From Chryseobacterium culicis (GTDB lineage Bacteria > Bacteroidota > Bacteroidia > Flavobacteriales > Weeksellaceae), in assembly GCF_900108365.1 (NCBI RefSeq), contig NZ_FNWQ01000003.1:496001-560000 (forward strand): a stretch of 64,000 nt of DNA, given 5' to 3'. Numbering within the stretch: position 1 is the stretch's first letter; every line of letters starts with the position of its first letter. This document shows positions 1 through 8,298 of this stretch, piece after piece. The notes under the pieces were generated by a model. That model saw only the letters and a list, made by a program, of their open reading frames with translations, was not told the DNA's origin and did no database searches. The translations under genes were made by a program, and so were the position numbers.

Positions 1-51
1 AGAAAAAGAGATTGCTCTTGTAAAAACAATCTCCACTATATTTTTTTAGAA

Positions 52-816
52 TTAATAATCCATCCAGGATTTAAAAATTGAGGCTTTTTCCCGGCTTACA
101 ATGACTTCCATATCAGGCTGTTTTCTCAGTTCCAGCTTTAATTTTCCATTAAAATGGTTGAAAATCTGCTTTACGGAATTGATATGAATGATGAACTGTC
201 TGTTGGCCCGGAAAAAGAATTTGGGATCTAACTGCTTTTCAAGCTCTTCCAACGTTTGCGGAACATTTTCAACTACTCCTGTATTCAGCATGGCTTTACT
301 GATTCCCAATTCGGTATAAAAGTACAGGATATCTTCTGCCAGCACGGTTTTATACCCATCTCTGTGAGCGATCAGAAATCGTTTTCGGTAATCTTTTGGC
401 TGAATATAGTTCAGCAGTCCTTCAATGGCTGTTCCTACTACCGGAACGGCTTCCATAAAGGTTTCATAGCGTTTTAATGCAGCATCCAGCTCTTCTTCTT
501 CAATGGGTTTCAGAAGGTAATCTACACTGTTGTATTTGAAGGCCTGTACTGCATATTCATCATATGCCGTGGTGAATATTACAGCGCTTTTTACTTCATG
601 CTTATTGAATATCTCAAAACTAAGCCCGTCTGCCAGCCTTACATCCATCATGATCACATCCGGCACAACGTTATTTTCCAGCCAGTGTACTGTTGAGGTG
701 ATCGAGTCTTCTACAGAAAGGATTTCGATATGGGGTCTCAGTTTCAACAACAGTCTTTTTAATCTGTCTGCATTGGGTCTTTCGTCTTCAACTATTAAAA
801 CTTTATTAATTTTCAT
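52..816 (-). CDS. LytTR-family response regulator
   Basis: The 254-residue protein has an N-terminal receiver domain (about 5-122) with the acidic pocket at D11/E12, phosphoacceptor D58 in MMDVR and K103 in LLKP. A C-terminal LytTR DNA-binding domain (about 150-250) carries FFRANRQFIIHINSV. It should be phosphorylated by the kinase encoded just upstream, whose stop overlaps this start by 4 bp, which suggests translational coupling. LytTR proteins bind DNA through beta strands and usually control envelope or metabolic genes; the target here cannot be read from the sequence. Bases 1-51 contain nothing recognisable. Confidence 0.93.
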   Translation of the reverse strand: MKINKVLIVEDERPNADRLKRLLLKLRPHIEILSVEDSITSTVHWLENNVVPDVIMMDVRLADGLSFEIFNKHEVKSAVIFTTAYDEYAVQAFKYNSVDYLLKPIEEEELDAALKRYETFMEAVPVVGTAIEGLLNYIQPKDYRKRFLIAHRDGYKTVLAEDILYFYTELGISKAMLNTGVVENVPQTLEELEKQLDPKFFFRANRQFIIHINSVKQIFNHFNGKLKLELRKQPDMEVIVSREKASIFKSWMDY

Positions 817-1931
817 ATCAATGGTAGTTTTACTATAAATTTATCTTCTGTTTTTTCGATTACGGGTTTAGGATATCCTAAAATTTCGTATCGTGCAATA
901 ATATTGGTAAGTCCTACTCCTGAGGAATCCGGCTTATTGATCAAAGGCAGGAATGTATTGGAGACCACCAATTCTTCTTCAGAATCGGTATACACATGAA
1001 TTTCAAGGGGATGGGCTTTGGAGGTTTGATTGTGCTTAATGGCATTTTCAACCAGTAATTGTAATGACAGCGGAAGAGTAAATCTGGATTTGTACTCTTC
1101 ATCAATATTTATCTTGAATACAACCCCTTCTCCAATTCTTTTTTCAATTAAAAAAATATAGGATTCCAGAAATTTGAGTTCCTCATCTACCGCAATGATA
1201 TCTTTTTTGGAATTGACCAACAGATACCGGTAAACCCTTGCAAATTTTTCAGAATATTCATAACCCAACTGCTGGTCTTCCAGGATGAGTTCTGACAATA
1301 CACTTAAGTTATTGAAAATAAAGTGAGGATCTATCTGCAGCTTAAGTGCCTGAAGTTCAGCAGCCATAGCAGCCTGTTTATGCTTGGAAGCTCTTAACTT
1401 GTGCTGAGCAGCTTCTACTGCTGTTTTTTTCCAGTTTTCCAATAAATAATCTACAGTATTAAATGCACTGATAATCAATGATATTACAATATTGGTTGCG
1501 ATCCACTGTCCCAGGAGAGTATATTCTTTTCGGGAGTCCATTTCCGGTAATGTGACTGAGGTACAGTCTACGATTGCATTAATGATAATTACAATCATGA
1601 CACTTCCCACAATCTGAAGCAGACACTGAATGAGCAGACGTTTTATGGTTCTGTCTTTCCAGGGGAGCAATTTGTTGAGTGTTCTGTCTATAAATATACT
1701 TACCTCCGAAATAATAATAGAGAAAAAGACAATCCATGTTGCATCTTCCAGAATCATCCTGAGCGGAGCATCCAGATACTCTTTCCATACAGGATCAAAA
1801 GGATCAATAAGATAAGAAAAAACGCAGAAGGTGACTACTGCTACTGCCCAGATCACGAGTCTTCTCTTCATGGCAGAAAGAACTTTCTTATAACGTACAA
1901 TTTTTTTTCTGATGGTAGAAACCCTATTCAT
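813..1931 (-). CDS. LytS-type sensor histidine kinase
   Basis: This is an inner-membrane histidine kinase of the His_kinase/LytS class. About four hydrophobic segments fill the first 160 residues. A coiled segment follows, then the phosphoacceptor H-box LQIDPHFIFNN (His near residue 203 from this start), the N-box LVENAIKHNQ and a short ATPase domain. I start it at the ATG at 1931 (MNRVSTIRKK); an in-frame ATG at 1979 would add 16 residues that look unlike a membrane leader. It forms a pair with the LytTR regulator downstream, overlapping by 4 bp. The membrane part has no recognisable ligand domain, so the signal is unknown. Confidence 0.9.
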   Translation of the reverse strand: MNRVSTIRKKIVRYKKVLSAMKRRLVIWAVAVVTFCVFSYLIDPFDPVWKEYLDAPLRMILEDATWIVFFSIIISEVSIFIDRTLNKLLPWKDRTIKRLLIQCLLQIVGSVMIVIIINAIVDCTSVTLPEMDSRKEYTLLGQWIATNIVISLIISAFNTVDYLLENWKKTAVEAAQHKLRASKHKQAAMAAELQALKLQIDPHFIFNNLSVLSELILEDQQLGYEYSEKFARVYRYLLVNSKKDIIAVDEELKFLESYIFLIEKRIGEGVVFKINIDEEYKSRFTLPLSLQLLVENAIKHNQTSKAHPLEIHVYTDSEEELVVSNTFLPLINKPDSSGVGLTNIIARYEILGYPKPVIEKTEDKFIVKLPLI

Positions 1932-2160
1932 ATCGGGGATTTTATGAATGTAAATATAGAAATAGATTTCTGACGACAACCTTCTATTTTAGACGAGACC
2001 GCCAAAACCGTGTATGAAACGTAAAATAGCAGACTTCAAATGGATGTGACGTTTCATCACCTGAAAAAGACATTTCATCATCATTTTATGCAATGTCACG
2101 TTATTTTTATGATCAGTGAACTTCTGTGTACCATAGTTTTGCAATACTAAATCCGGTACA

Positions 2161-2985
2161 ATGAAAACAATAATTGTCTGCACAGATTTTTCCCAGGAAG
2201 CTGAAAATGCCACTCATTATGCTGCATCTATGGCAAAGGAGCATAATTACAGGATCACGCTTTTTAATCTGCAAACCGTTTCTATTCATGCTTTGAATGC
2301 ACAGGCTTCGGCTGACTTTTTCTATAACCAGACTCTTAAAAATCAGCAGAAACTGGAAGATAAAGCTACTGAATTAAAAACTCTTTACGCTATTGAAACG
2401 GGCTATCATCTGGCATCCGGCAATTTCATTGAACAGCTTGAAAATTGCATACAGCTTCAGGACTGTGATTTTATAGTCATGGGAATGGGAGAAAAAACGA
2501 TTGAGCAGAAGCTTTTAGGAAATAGTGTTACAAGGGCCATTCACAGAATTAAAAAACCGATCCTTATTATTCCTTCCCATATAGAATATACAGGAATCGG
2601 TAAGATTCTTTTTGCTTATGATACTCACAAAAGCGTGACGTGGTCTGCCCTGAACGAAATCTATGCTTTCATTAATGAATTTGATGCTGAGATTGAAGTA
2701 TTTAATGTGAGTGAAAGACTGGAAGAATTTACCGAAGTGATGCGTGATATTGACCTGAACTCCGGTTACGATCTGGATGATATTAAATACAGCTTTAAGA
2801 TGATTCAGTCCATCGAAGTGATCAAAGCCATTGAAGAAGAAATAAAACTCAGCAATCCTGATCTTCTTACTATGGTTCCTTACCAATACAACCTGATAGA
2901 ATCTCTATTTCACCGTAGCAAAACAGCTATTATGGCTTATAAAAATAAAATACCATTACTATCAATTCCCCTAAACATAGATTAA
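2161..2985 (+). CDS. universal stress protein, two Usp domains
   Basis: The 274-residue cytoplasmic protein contains two tandem Usp folds (about 1-140 and 147-272). The first opens with the hydrophobic strand IIVCTDFSQEAENA. It ends with a nucleotide-loop-like stretch, MGMGEKTIEQKLLGNSVTRA, and the strand KPILIIPS. The second domain is more divergent and lacks a clear ATP loop. Family members bind ATP or sense stress, but the partner is unknown. The gene stands alone: a TAGTTTTG -7-like box lies at 2134-2141 and a strong hairpin terminator follows at 3063-3095. Confidence 0.88.
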   Translation: MKTIIVCTDFSQEAENATHYAASMAKEHNYRITLFNLQTVSIHALNAQASADFFYNQTLKNQQKLEDKATELKTLYAIETGYHLASGNFIEQLENCIQLQDCDFIVMGMGEKTIEQKLLGNSVTRAIHRIKKPILIIPSHIEYTGIGKILFAYDTHKSVTWSALNEIYAFINEFDAEIEVFNVSERLEEFTEVMRDIDLNSGYDLDDIKYSFKMIQSIEVIKAIEEEIKLSNPDLLTMVPYQYNLIESLFHRSKTAIMAYKNKIPLLSIPLNID

Positions 2986-3062
2986 GGTCAATAAAAATCT
3001 GTACACATTTGAATGATCCTTTTTGCCTTTAAAGGCTAAATTTTACACTTAATCTTGTTTAA

Positions 3063-3095
3063 CATGACCGGAAATAATTTTCCGGTCATGTTTTT
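3063..3095 (+). terminator. rho-independent terminator after the Usp gene
   Basis: A perfect 12-bp stem, CATGACCGGAAA with TTTCCGGTCATG, encloses the loop TAAT and is followed by TTTTT. It ends the Usp transcript. The rest of the 2986-3307 intergenic stretch holds only the promoter-like region at 3241-3283. Confidence 0.85.
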
Positions 3096-3240
3096 ACGCA
3101 TGATTTCAGGAGATGTAAAAAGAGGGCAATTTTTCTATTTTAATGAACATAACGGGAACATCTTATCCTTAAAAAACAAATATGCACACTCTATTCAACT
3201 GAATATCAAAAAGTCGTAAATTTAATAAAGGATAAAAACA

Positions 3241-3283
3241 GTGTTTTCCCTCTTTTTTATAGTTGTGCTGTTAGCTAATTTTG
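3241..3283 (+). promoter_or_regulatory. candidate promoter and shared operator of the two-component operon
   Basis: GTGTTTTCCCTCTTT at 3241-3255 is followed 20 nt later by TAATTTTG (3276-3283), a match to the Bacteroidota -7 consensus TAnnTTTG. The same 15-mer (one C/T difference) occurs at 6077-6091 upstream of the metacaspase gene, also 20 nt before a TAnnTTTG-like box. The 15-mer sits where the -33 element would be, so it may be an operator or an alternative -33 element. The -7 box overlaps position 3281, which argues that translation starts at 3308. Confidence 0.5.
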
Positions 3284-3307
3284 TTCCATAAATTAAACAC
3301 CATACAA

Positions 3308-3862
3308 ATGAAAACTCCCTTTTTTACTAAGATTTTAAGTCCGTTGTGTGCCGCTTTCATTCTGGCTTTCTGCCTGTTTAGCTGCACCCGTTGCTCTGAA
3401 CCACCTCAAGAACCCGTGAGTAACAGTTATAAAAAGAAACTGATCAGCTACCGTGAAGGAAGAGTTCTTTTTGATGAATACACCAGAACCAATCATGAAG
3501 TTCTTATGAAGTCCAGAAATGGTGAACCCGACTCCCGATGGTACTGGTTTTCACTGGAAGATATGGAAGGATATATCAAGTATGTAAAAGAAAACGCCAA
3601 AAAACAAAAATTAAAAAATCCGGGAATCAGAATTTATATGGGGAAATACCCTATGAATCATCCAAAAAACAGAATGGCAAAGCCGGAATATGCAGGCTAT
3701 CAGACTATATTTTTAGTTCCTACCGCTCAACAACGGAACCGAACCAATGCTAAATCAAGATCTGCCTCCACTGAAGAAAATACAGATGTGCCTTCAATAG
3801 AATCTATGAACATGACCAATCTGGCACCGCCGCCAAAAGCGCTATCAGGAACAATGCCTTAA
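3308..3862 (+). CDS. small lipoprotein of unknown function
   Basis: The 184-residue protein begins with a lipoprotein signal peptide ending in the lipobox LFSC (Cys near residue 27), so it is probably anchored in the periplasm or outer membrane. The mature part is basic, with RWYWFSLEDMEGYIKYVK, then IRIYMGKYP and YQTIFLVPTAQQ, and a Ser/Pro-rich tail. I do not recognise a domain. An upstream in-frame ATG at 3281 is rejected because it lies in the candidate promoter and would bury the signal peptide. The gene is first in a row with a membrane protein, histidine kinase and response regulator spaced by 13-14 bp or overlapping, so it may be a sensory accessory or the main output of that operon. 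Confidence 0.75.
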   Translation: MKTPFFTKILSPLCAAFILAFCLFSCTRCSEPPQEPVSNSYKKKLISYREGRVLFDEYTRTNHEVLMKSRNGEPDSRWYWFSLEDMEGYIKYVKENAKKQKLKNPGIRIYMGKYPMNHPKNRMAKPEYAGYQTIFLVPTAQQRNRTNAKSRSASTEENTDVPSIESMNMTNLAPPPKALSGTMP

Positions 3863-3876
3863 AAAAACACCATATT

Positions 3877-4521
3877 ATGAACTGGAATATTGATACAGGG
3901 AAACAGGTTTCGATGATCATCTCCATTCTAGTAATGGTTGTAATGATCCTGAAATATAGAAAAACCGGAAAGGAAAATTTATTTTTTATCATTGGATATC
4001 TGTTGTTTTCCCTGATTGATATTTTCTGTTATTTCTACTATCGGTTTACAGGTATGCCTACGGACGTCTTTTATGTAATTGGCTTTTTGATGATTGTCTT
4101 TTTTTTGTATCTACTGTATTATTACCAATTACTGTACGCTCCGCTGCTCAAAAAGTTACAGTTTATTATTCTGATTCTTTTTGTCCTTAATATTGCTTTC
4201 ATGTTTTACACAGAGGATGATCTGCTTCATCATTTTTCTTTTACTATGCTGTATGTAGATATTCTCCTGCTCTTATTTTCTATTATATTGTTTCTGTATC
4301 AGACTTTTAACTCCGATAAGATACTGGGAATTAATAATTATCTGCCTTTCTGGATATCCGTGGCTCTGCTGATCTTTTTTATCGGAAGCATTCCGATTCT
4401 GTTTTTCAGAACTACGGTTTCAGAAAGTATTTATTTCTTCATTTTATTTATGCTGAATCTGATCAGTAACAGTATCCTGATATTTGGCTTAATCAGAAAC
4501 AAACAGGAAAGAACCCGATAA
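3877..4521 (+). CDS. multi-pass membrane protein in two-component operon
   Basis: The 214-residue protein is almost entirely hydrophobic, with about seven transmembrane helices separated by short charged loops (for example KYRKTGKEN and FNSDKILG). It has no catalytic motif that I recognise. It lies 14 bp after the lipoprotein gene and 13 bp before the histidine kinase gene. That kinase has only one transmembrane helix and no sensor domain, so this protein could supply the membrane sensing function, in the manner of 7TM receptor-like partners. This role is inferred from context only. Confidence 0.7.
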   Translation: MNWNIDTGKQVSMIISILVMVVMILKYRKTGKENLFFIIGYLLFSLIDIFCYFYYRFTGMPTDVFYVIGFLMIVFFLYLLYYYQLLYAPLLKKLQFIILILFVLNIAFMFYTEDDLLHHFSFTMLYVDILLLLFSIILFLYQTFNSDKILGINNYLPFWISVALLIFFIGSIPILFFRTTVSESIYFFILFMLNLISNSILIFGLIRNKQERTR

Positions 4522-4534
4522 ATACTTCATCAAT

Positions 4535-5305
4535 ATGGAAGAGAATAATTTGGTCATCATCTTTACTGTTACTTTATTCATCGTTGTTTTAACAATGATC
4601 TTCATTTACGTGATCTTTATTAAGAAAAAAACAACACTGGTGATTGAGCAAAAGGAAAAAGATCTCCGGTTTGAAAAGGAACTGGCTACTTCACAGGTAG
4701 AGATGAAAGAACAGACTCTCAACTATATAGGACAGGAACTGCATGATGATCTGGGGCAAAAACTTTCTGTAGTCCGGCTGCGACAAAACCAGCTGATTAC
4801 CAAATTAAAAAGCTCCGAAAAAGAAGACCTCATCGAACTGAATGATTTGCTTGGCGAATGTATACAGGATATCAGAAACCTCTCTAAAACACTTATCACC
4901 GAACAGATTATTCATTTCGGACTGGCAGAATCTATTGAAAGAGAGGTCAGCAGGATCAAGAAACTGAAATTACTAAAAATAGAATTCGTGACTCAAAAAC
5001 AGGATATTGATATCACTCCTAAACATGGTCTGATACTTTTCAGGATTGTTCAGGAAAGCATCAACAATATTCTGAAGCATTCCAAAGCCAAAAATGTTTT
5101 GATAAAGATAGAAGACGACTGTGAGAAATTACACATCAGTATTTCTGATAATGGAAAAGGCTTTGATATCAACAGTATTCAGGACGGCTCGGGATTAAAA
5201 AATATGGAGCTGAGAGCTAAGCTGATTCATGCGGAAATGTCTATACATTCAGAACTGAATAAAGGAACACAAACTCTGATAACCTATCACAAAAATTTAT
5301 TATGA
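4535..5305 (+). CDS. NarL-type sensor histidine kinase without sensor domain
   Basis: The 256-residue protein has one N-terminal transmembrane helix (about 7-29). A coiled linker follows, then a HisKA_3 dimerisation domain with the phosphoacceptor in GQELHDDLGQK (H70), and an HATPase domain with the N-box VQESINNILKHS and the G-box ISDNGKGFD. It should autophosphorylate and pass phosphate to the NarL/LuxR regulator whose start overlaps its stop by 4 bp. There is no periplasmic or PAS/TPR sensing region, so input probably comes through a partner such as the preceding membrane protein or lipoprotein. Confidence 0.92.
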   Translation: MEENNLVIIFTVTLFIVVLTMIFIYVIFIKKKTTLVIEQKEKDLRFEKELATSQVEMKEQTLNYIGQELHDDLGQKLSVVRLRQNQLITKLKSSEKEDLIELNDLLGECIQDIRNLSKTLITEQIIHFGLAESIEREVSRIKKLKLLKIEFVTQKQDIDITPKHGLILFRIVQESINNILKHSKAKNVLIKIEDDCEKLHISISDNGKGFDINSIQDGSGLKNMELRAKLIHAEMSIHSELNKGTQTLITYHKNLL

Positions 5306-5946
5306 AAACTATTCCCATAGCGATCGTTGATGATCATACTTTAATCTCCAAAGCGCTGGAGAATATGATTACGGAAAACACTCAGTATAAAGTCATTATG
5401 AATCACCCTAATGGTGAAGATTTTATTGCAGGTATAGAAAACGCGTCCGAATTGCCTGCTGTAGTGTTGATGGATGTTAACATGCCTTATAAAAACGGTA
5501 TTGAAACCACCGAATGGCTTACCGAAAACTATCCGGAAATAAAAGTGATTGCCCTGACGATGGATGATGATGAAAAGGTTCTTATCAGAATGCTGAAAGC
5601 CGGCGCTAAAGGATATCTGCTAAAAGACATGCAGCCTTCTATTCTCTTTCAGGCTATTGACACCGTATTTGAGAAAGGCAGCTTTTATACGGATTTTGTC
5701 GCCCAACAATTATTGAAAGTAAAAACAGAGGAAATGAAAAATGCTTCTCTCCTCTCAGAACTGAAAGACAGAGAGAAAGAGTTTATAAAATGGGCATGCA
5801 GCGAACTTACTTACAAGGAGATCGCTGACAAAATGTGCCTGAGTCCTAAAACCATTGACGGCTACAGAGATTCCGTTTTTGTAAAACTGGATATAAAAAA
5901 CAGAGCAGGGCTGGTACTTTTCGCTTTGAAACATAACCTTTGCTGA
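5302..5946 (+). CDS. NarL/LuxR-family response regulator
   Basis: The 214-residue protein has a receiver domain (D10/D11, phosphoacceptor D58 in VLMDVNMP, and K in YLLKD) and a C-terminal LuxR helix-turn-helix (CSELTYKEIADKMCLSPKTIDGYRDS, split here by its turn). It is the cognate regulator of the overlapping kinase. It is the last gene before a very strong terminator at 6013-6044. The 15-bp element shared by the promoter region of its own operon and that of the next operon is a good candidate for its binding site, but this is inference. Confidence 0.93.
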   Translation: MKTIPIAIVDDHTLISKALENMITENTQYKVIMNHPNGEDFIAGIENASELPAVVLMDVNMPYKNGIETTEWLTENYPEIKVIALTMDDDEKVLIRMLKAGAKGYLLKDMQPSILFQAIDTVFEKGSFYTDFVAQQLLKVKTEEMKNASLLSELKDREKEFIKWACSELTYKEIADKMCLSPKTIDGYRDSVFVKLDIKNRAGLVLFALKHNLC

Positions 5947-6012
5947 TTGAATATTCCAGCATTTTAAACTGATTTATTATTCTGTAAAAAACTTCCTGCA
6001 TTTTAATTACGG

Positions 6013-6044
6013 ATCCGGCAGCTTTTCAAGCTGCCGGATTTTTA
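6013..6044 (+). terminator. strong rho-independent terminator after the response regulator
   Basis: A perfect 12-bp stem, ATCCGGCAGCTT with AAGCTGCCGGAT, encloses the loop TTC and is followed by TTTTTAATT. It separates the two-component operon from the protease genes, so those must have their own promoter. Confidence 0.9.
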
Positions 6045-6076
6045 ATTACATAACAATCTCATTTACAATTCAAAAG

Positions 6077-6119
6077 GTGTTTTCCCTTTTTCAAAATACG
6101 GTTTTCTCCTCTGTTTTTG
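6077..6119 (+). promoter_or_regulatory. candidate promoter and shared operator of the protease genes
   Basis: GTGTTTTCCCTTTTT at 6077-6091 matches the element at 3241-3255 at 14 of 15 positions. It lies 20 nt before TGTTTTTG (6112-6119), a 7/8 match to TAnnTTTG. The distance from element to -7 box is identical at both sites. This implies coordinated control of the upstream two-component operon and the metacaspase gene. Confidence 0.5.
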
Positions 6120-6165
6120 TCCTTCAGAATGATGGAATTTTGTCATAGAAAAAAACACGAAAAGG

Positions 6166-6196
6166 CAGAACCCGAAAAGCCGAAACAGAGTAGGGA
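6166..6196 (+). repeat. leader repeat copy 1, upstream of the metacaspase gene
   Basis: The block GAACCCGAAAAGCC followed by CAGAGTAGGGA ends about 20 nt before the metacaspase start codon. A near-identical block occurs at 7080-7110 before the serine protease gene. Its position in the untranslated leader suggests a post-transcriptional or translational control element, or a remnant of duplication. Confidence 0.55.
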
Positions 6197-6216
6197 ATAT
6201 TTTTAAAACTAATACA

Positions 6217-7062
6217 ATGAAAAAAGCACTTATCGTAGGTATTAATGATTATGCACCCATCGGATACGGAGGTCCGGATCTTAATGGCTGTGTAAATGAT
6301 GCGAGAGATATGGCAAACACGCTGGTTATCTGCGGATTCAGCCCTGCAAAGATTAAAATCCTGACCAATCAAAATGCCACAAGAGCGAATATATTAAACT
6401 ATCTGAAATCCATGATCAGCACCAGTGTAAAAGGAGATTCTCTTGTTTTTTATTATTCAGGTCACGGAACCAGAGTGGCGAATATCGGAACAGATCTGGA
6501 ACTGGATGGCTTAGACGAAGCGATTTGCCCGCACGATTATGCCAGTGCAGGGGTTATTCGTGATGATGATTTTAAAACTGTTCTCAGCAAGCTAAAAGCC
6601 GGAGTGAATATGGAAGTCATCTTCGACTGCTGTTATTCCGGAACAGGAACCCGAAAAATGGATCTGGGACTGGAAGCAGATCTTCTTAACGAAACCGCCC
6701 GTTATATTCCTCCAATGCTGGAAGATGAGTTTTATCTGACCTACGCCAGTGAAATGGAGGCTTCTAAAAGTTCAAAAAAATCAACCGTTCTTACCAAAGC
6801 ACTGATTCCTGTTGCCGGAATGAACCACACGTTGTGGGCAGCAGCGAAGGACAATCAGGTATCTATGGAAGGTAATATCAGCGGACAGATACGCGGGTAC
6901 TTCACTTATCATTTCTGTAAAATACTTCGTGCTACCAACGGAAATATCGTCCGAAAAACACTTGACAAACAAGTTGCCATTGCATTAGCAGCTATGGGAG
7001 CAGCTCAAATTAATCAAACTGAAAGCATTACTGCCGAATTTTCACAAAAAATATTCACTTAA
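6217..7062 (+). CDS. metacaspase-like cysteine peptidase (C14)
   Basis: The 281-residue protein is a stand-alone p20-type caspase fold. The N-terminal strand KALIVGINDY leads to GCVNDARDMANTL. The catalytic His is in YYSGHG (H83) and the catalytic Cys in FDCCYSG (C139). The acidic stretch LELDGLDEAICP resembles the calcium-binding region of metacaspases. Metacaspases cleave after Arg or Lys. There is no signal peptide, so it probably acts in the cytoplasm or is released by lysis. It lies after a terminator and shares a leader repeat with the serine protease gene 73 bp downstream. The role could be regulated proteolysis, cell death or defence; none is proven by the sequence. Confidence 0.9.
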   Translation: MKKALIVGINDYAPIGYGGPDLNGCVNDARDMANTLVICGFSPAKIKILTNQNATRANILNYLKSMISTSVKGDSLVFYYSGHGTRVANIGTDLELDGLDEAICPHDYASAGVIRDDDFKTVLSKLKAGVNMEVIFDCCYSGTGTRKMDLGLEADLLNETARYIPPMLEDEFYLTYASEMEASKSSKKSTVLTKALIPVAGMNHTLWAAAKDNQVSMEGNISGQIRGYFTYHFCKILRATNGNIVRKTLDKQVAIALAAMGAAQINQTESITAEFSQKIFT

Positions 7063-7079
7063 CCATAAAACTATACCGG

Positions 7080-7110
7080 CGGAATCCGAAAAGCCATCAA
7101 AAGAGTAGGA
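7080..7110 (+). repeat. leader repeat copy 2, upstream of the serine protease gene
   Basis: GAATCCGAAAAGCC followed by AAGAGTAGGA aligns with 6166-6196 (14-bp core with one difference, and a second core AGAGTAGG), about 25 nt before the next start codon. The shared leader suggests a common control of the two protease genes. Confidence 0.55.
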
Positions 7111-7135
7111 ACACACTAGATTAAAAATAATAATC

Positions 7136-8146
7136 ATGTCAAAAATTGAAAACAACAACCCCATGACCGCTGAAGAGGTTTTAAGACTCAGAACCGTTAA
7201 AGCAAAATCCACTGAAAAACCCTCTGTCATTGAAAAATTATTCAGCCAGCGCCCAGCTATGGAAACCATTAACGGAAGAACTTTCCCGAAAGGAATGAAG
7301 ACCATAGGAATGCCTATGGATGAAAAAACAGCAGAAAACCGTGCTCTGGAAACCGATCATTTCTACCCTACCCATGCCGATTTTGAATACAGCCCAAAAC
7401 TGGAACCTAAAAAAGACCGTAAACCTAAGTTCATTGAAAGAGATTCTTTCCTGACTCCTGAAAATGCAAGAACAATTTTCGGAACGGATCAGAGAAAAGT
7501 ATACAATTCTACAGCTTACCCTTGGAGATGTGTAGGCAGAGTAGAAAGTTCTCTAGGATCAGGAAGCGGCGTAATGATCGGGCCAAGACACCTTCTTACC
7601 TGCTCTCATATTGTAGACTGGCAGCCTAATAATACAACAGGATGGCTTAAGTTCACCCCTATGTATTATAACGGAAGCGCTCCTTACGGAACGGCTTGGG
7701 GTACCTTAACCTATTACAAGTATAAAGTAGCTGGCCCTACCATCGACTCTACAGAGATCCAATATGATTATGTAGTGATTGTCTTAGACAGACCTATCGG
7801 AAACAGTACAGGTTGGTTAGGTTCAAAATCCTACTCAGATTCCTGGGATGGAGGAGCTTACTGGACTCATGCAGGTTATCCGGGAGACCTTACAGGAACG
7901 CAAAGACCAACGTACCAAACAGGTATTGCCCTGGACGGAGATTTCTGGAGTGCTGATGACAACGAAAGCATGAGCCATAAAGCAGATATATGGCCTGGAC
8001 AAAGCGGAGGTCCTTTCTGGGGATATTGGGACGGCTCTCCATATGCTGTGGCTACTCAAAGTGCCCATAATCCAAGTGATAATTTTGCAAGTGGCGGCTC
8101 AGATTTAGTCAATCTGGTCATCAGGGCGAGAAATGAACATCCTTAA
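7136..8146 (+). CDS. trypsin/V8-like serine peptidase with long N-terminal region
   Basis: The 336-residue protein has a basic N-terminal region of about 125 residues with no recognisable domain. A chymotrypsin-fold peptidase follows: catalytic His in LLTCSHIVDW (H158), Asp in YDYVVIVLD (D211) and Ser in GQSGGPFWG (S290), with the upstream GSGSGVMIG typical of glutamyl endopeptidase-like S1B enzymes. No signal peptide is visible, which is unusual for this family. The N-terminal part, rich in Lys and Arg, could be a propeptide. An attractive but untested idea is that the adjacent metacaspase cleaves it. A terminator follows at 8175-8200. Confidence 0.9.
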   Translation: MSKIENNNPMTAEEVLRLRTVKAKSTEKPSVIEKLFSQRPAMETINGRTFPKGMKTIGMPMDEKTAENRALETDHFYPTHADFEYSPKLEPKKDRKPKFIERDSFLTPENARTIFGTDQRKVYNSTAYPWRCVGRVESSLGSGSGVMIGPRHLLTCSHIVDWQPNNTTGWLKFTPMYYNGSAPYGTAWGTLTYYKYKVAGPTIDSTEIQYDYVVIVLDRPIGNSTGWLGSKSYSDSWDGGAYWTHAGYPGDLTGTQRPTYQTGIALDGDFWSADDNESMSHKADIWPGQSGGPFWGYWDGSPYAVATQSAHNPSDNFASGGSDLVNLVIRARNEHP

Positions 8147-8174
8147 TTTATTTTTTTAGCCTATATTCAGTAAC

Positions 8175-8200
8175 ATCCCGTTTTTAAAGACGGGATTTTG
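8175..8200 (+). terminator. terminator after the serine protease gene
   Basis: A 7-bp stem, ATCCCGT with ACGGGAT, encloses an 8-nt loop and is followed by TTTTG. It closes the protease transcript. Confidence 0.65.
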
Positions 8201-8298
8201 TATGCTGTTTAAATATATTCTGTTATCATTTTCATTTTTAAGCAATCGTTCTGTGTATTCTCAATATTTTAATACATTTGTTACTAAACATATTTCAG

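Noticed and set aside
6217..8146. Gasdermin-type or known anti-phage system built on the protease pair
   Set aside because: Neither neighbouring operon encodes a gasdermin, STAND ATPase, nuclease or other known effector; the defence role is left as a hypothesis only.
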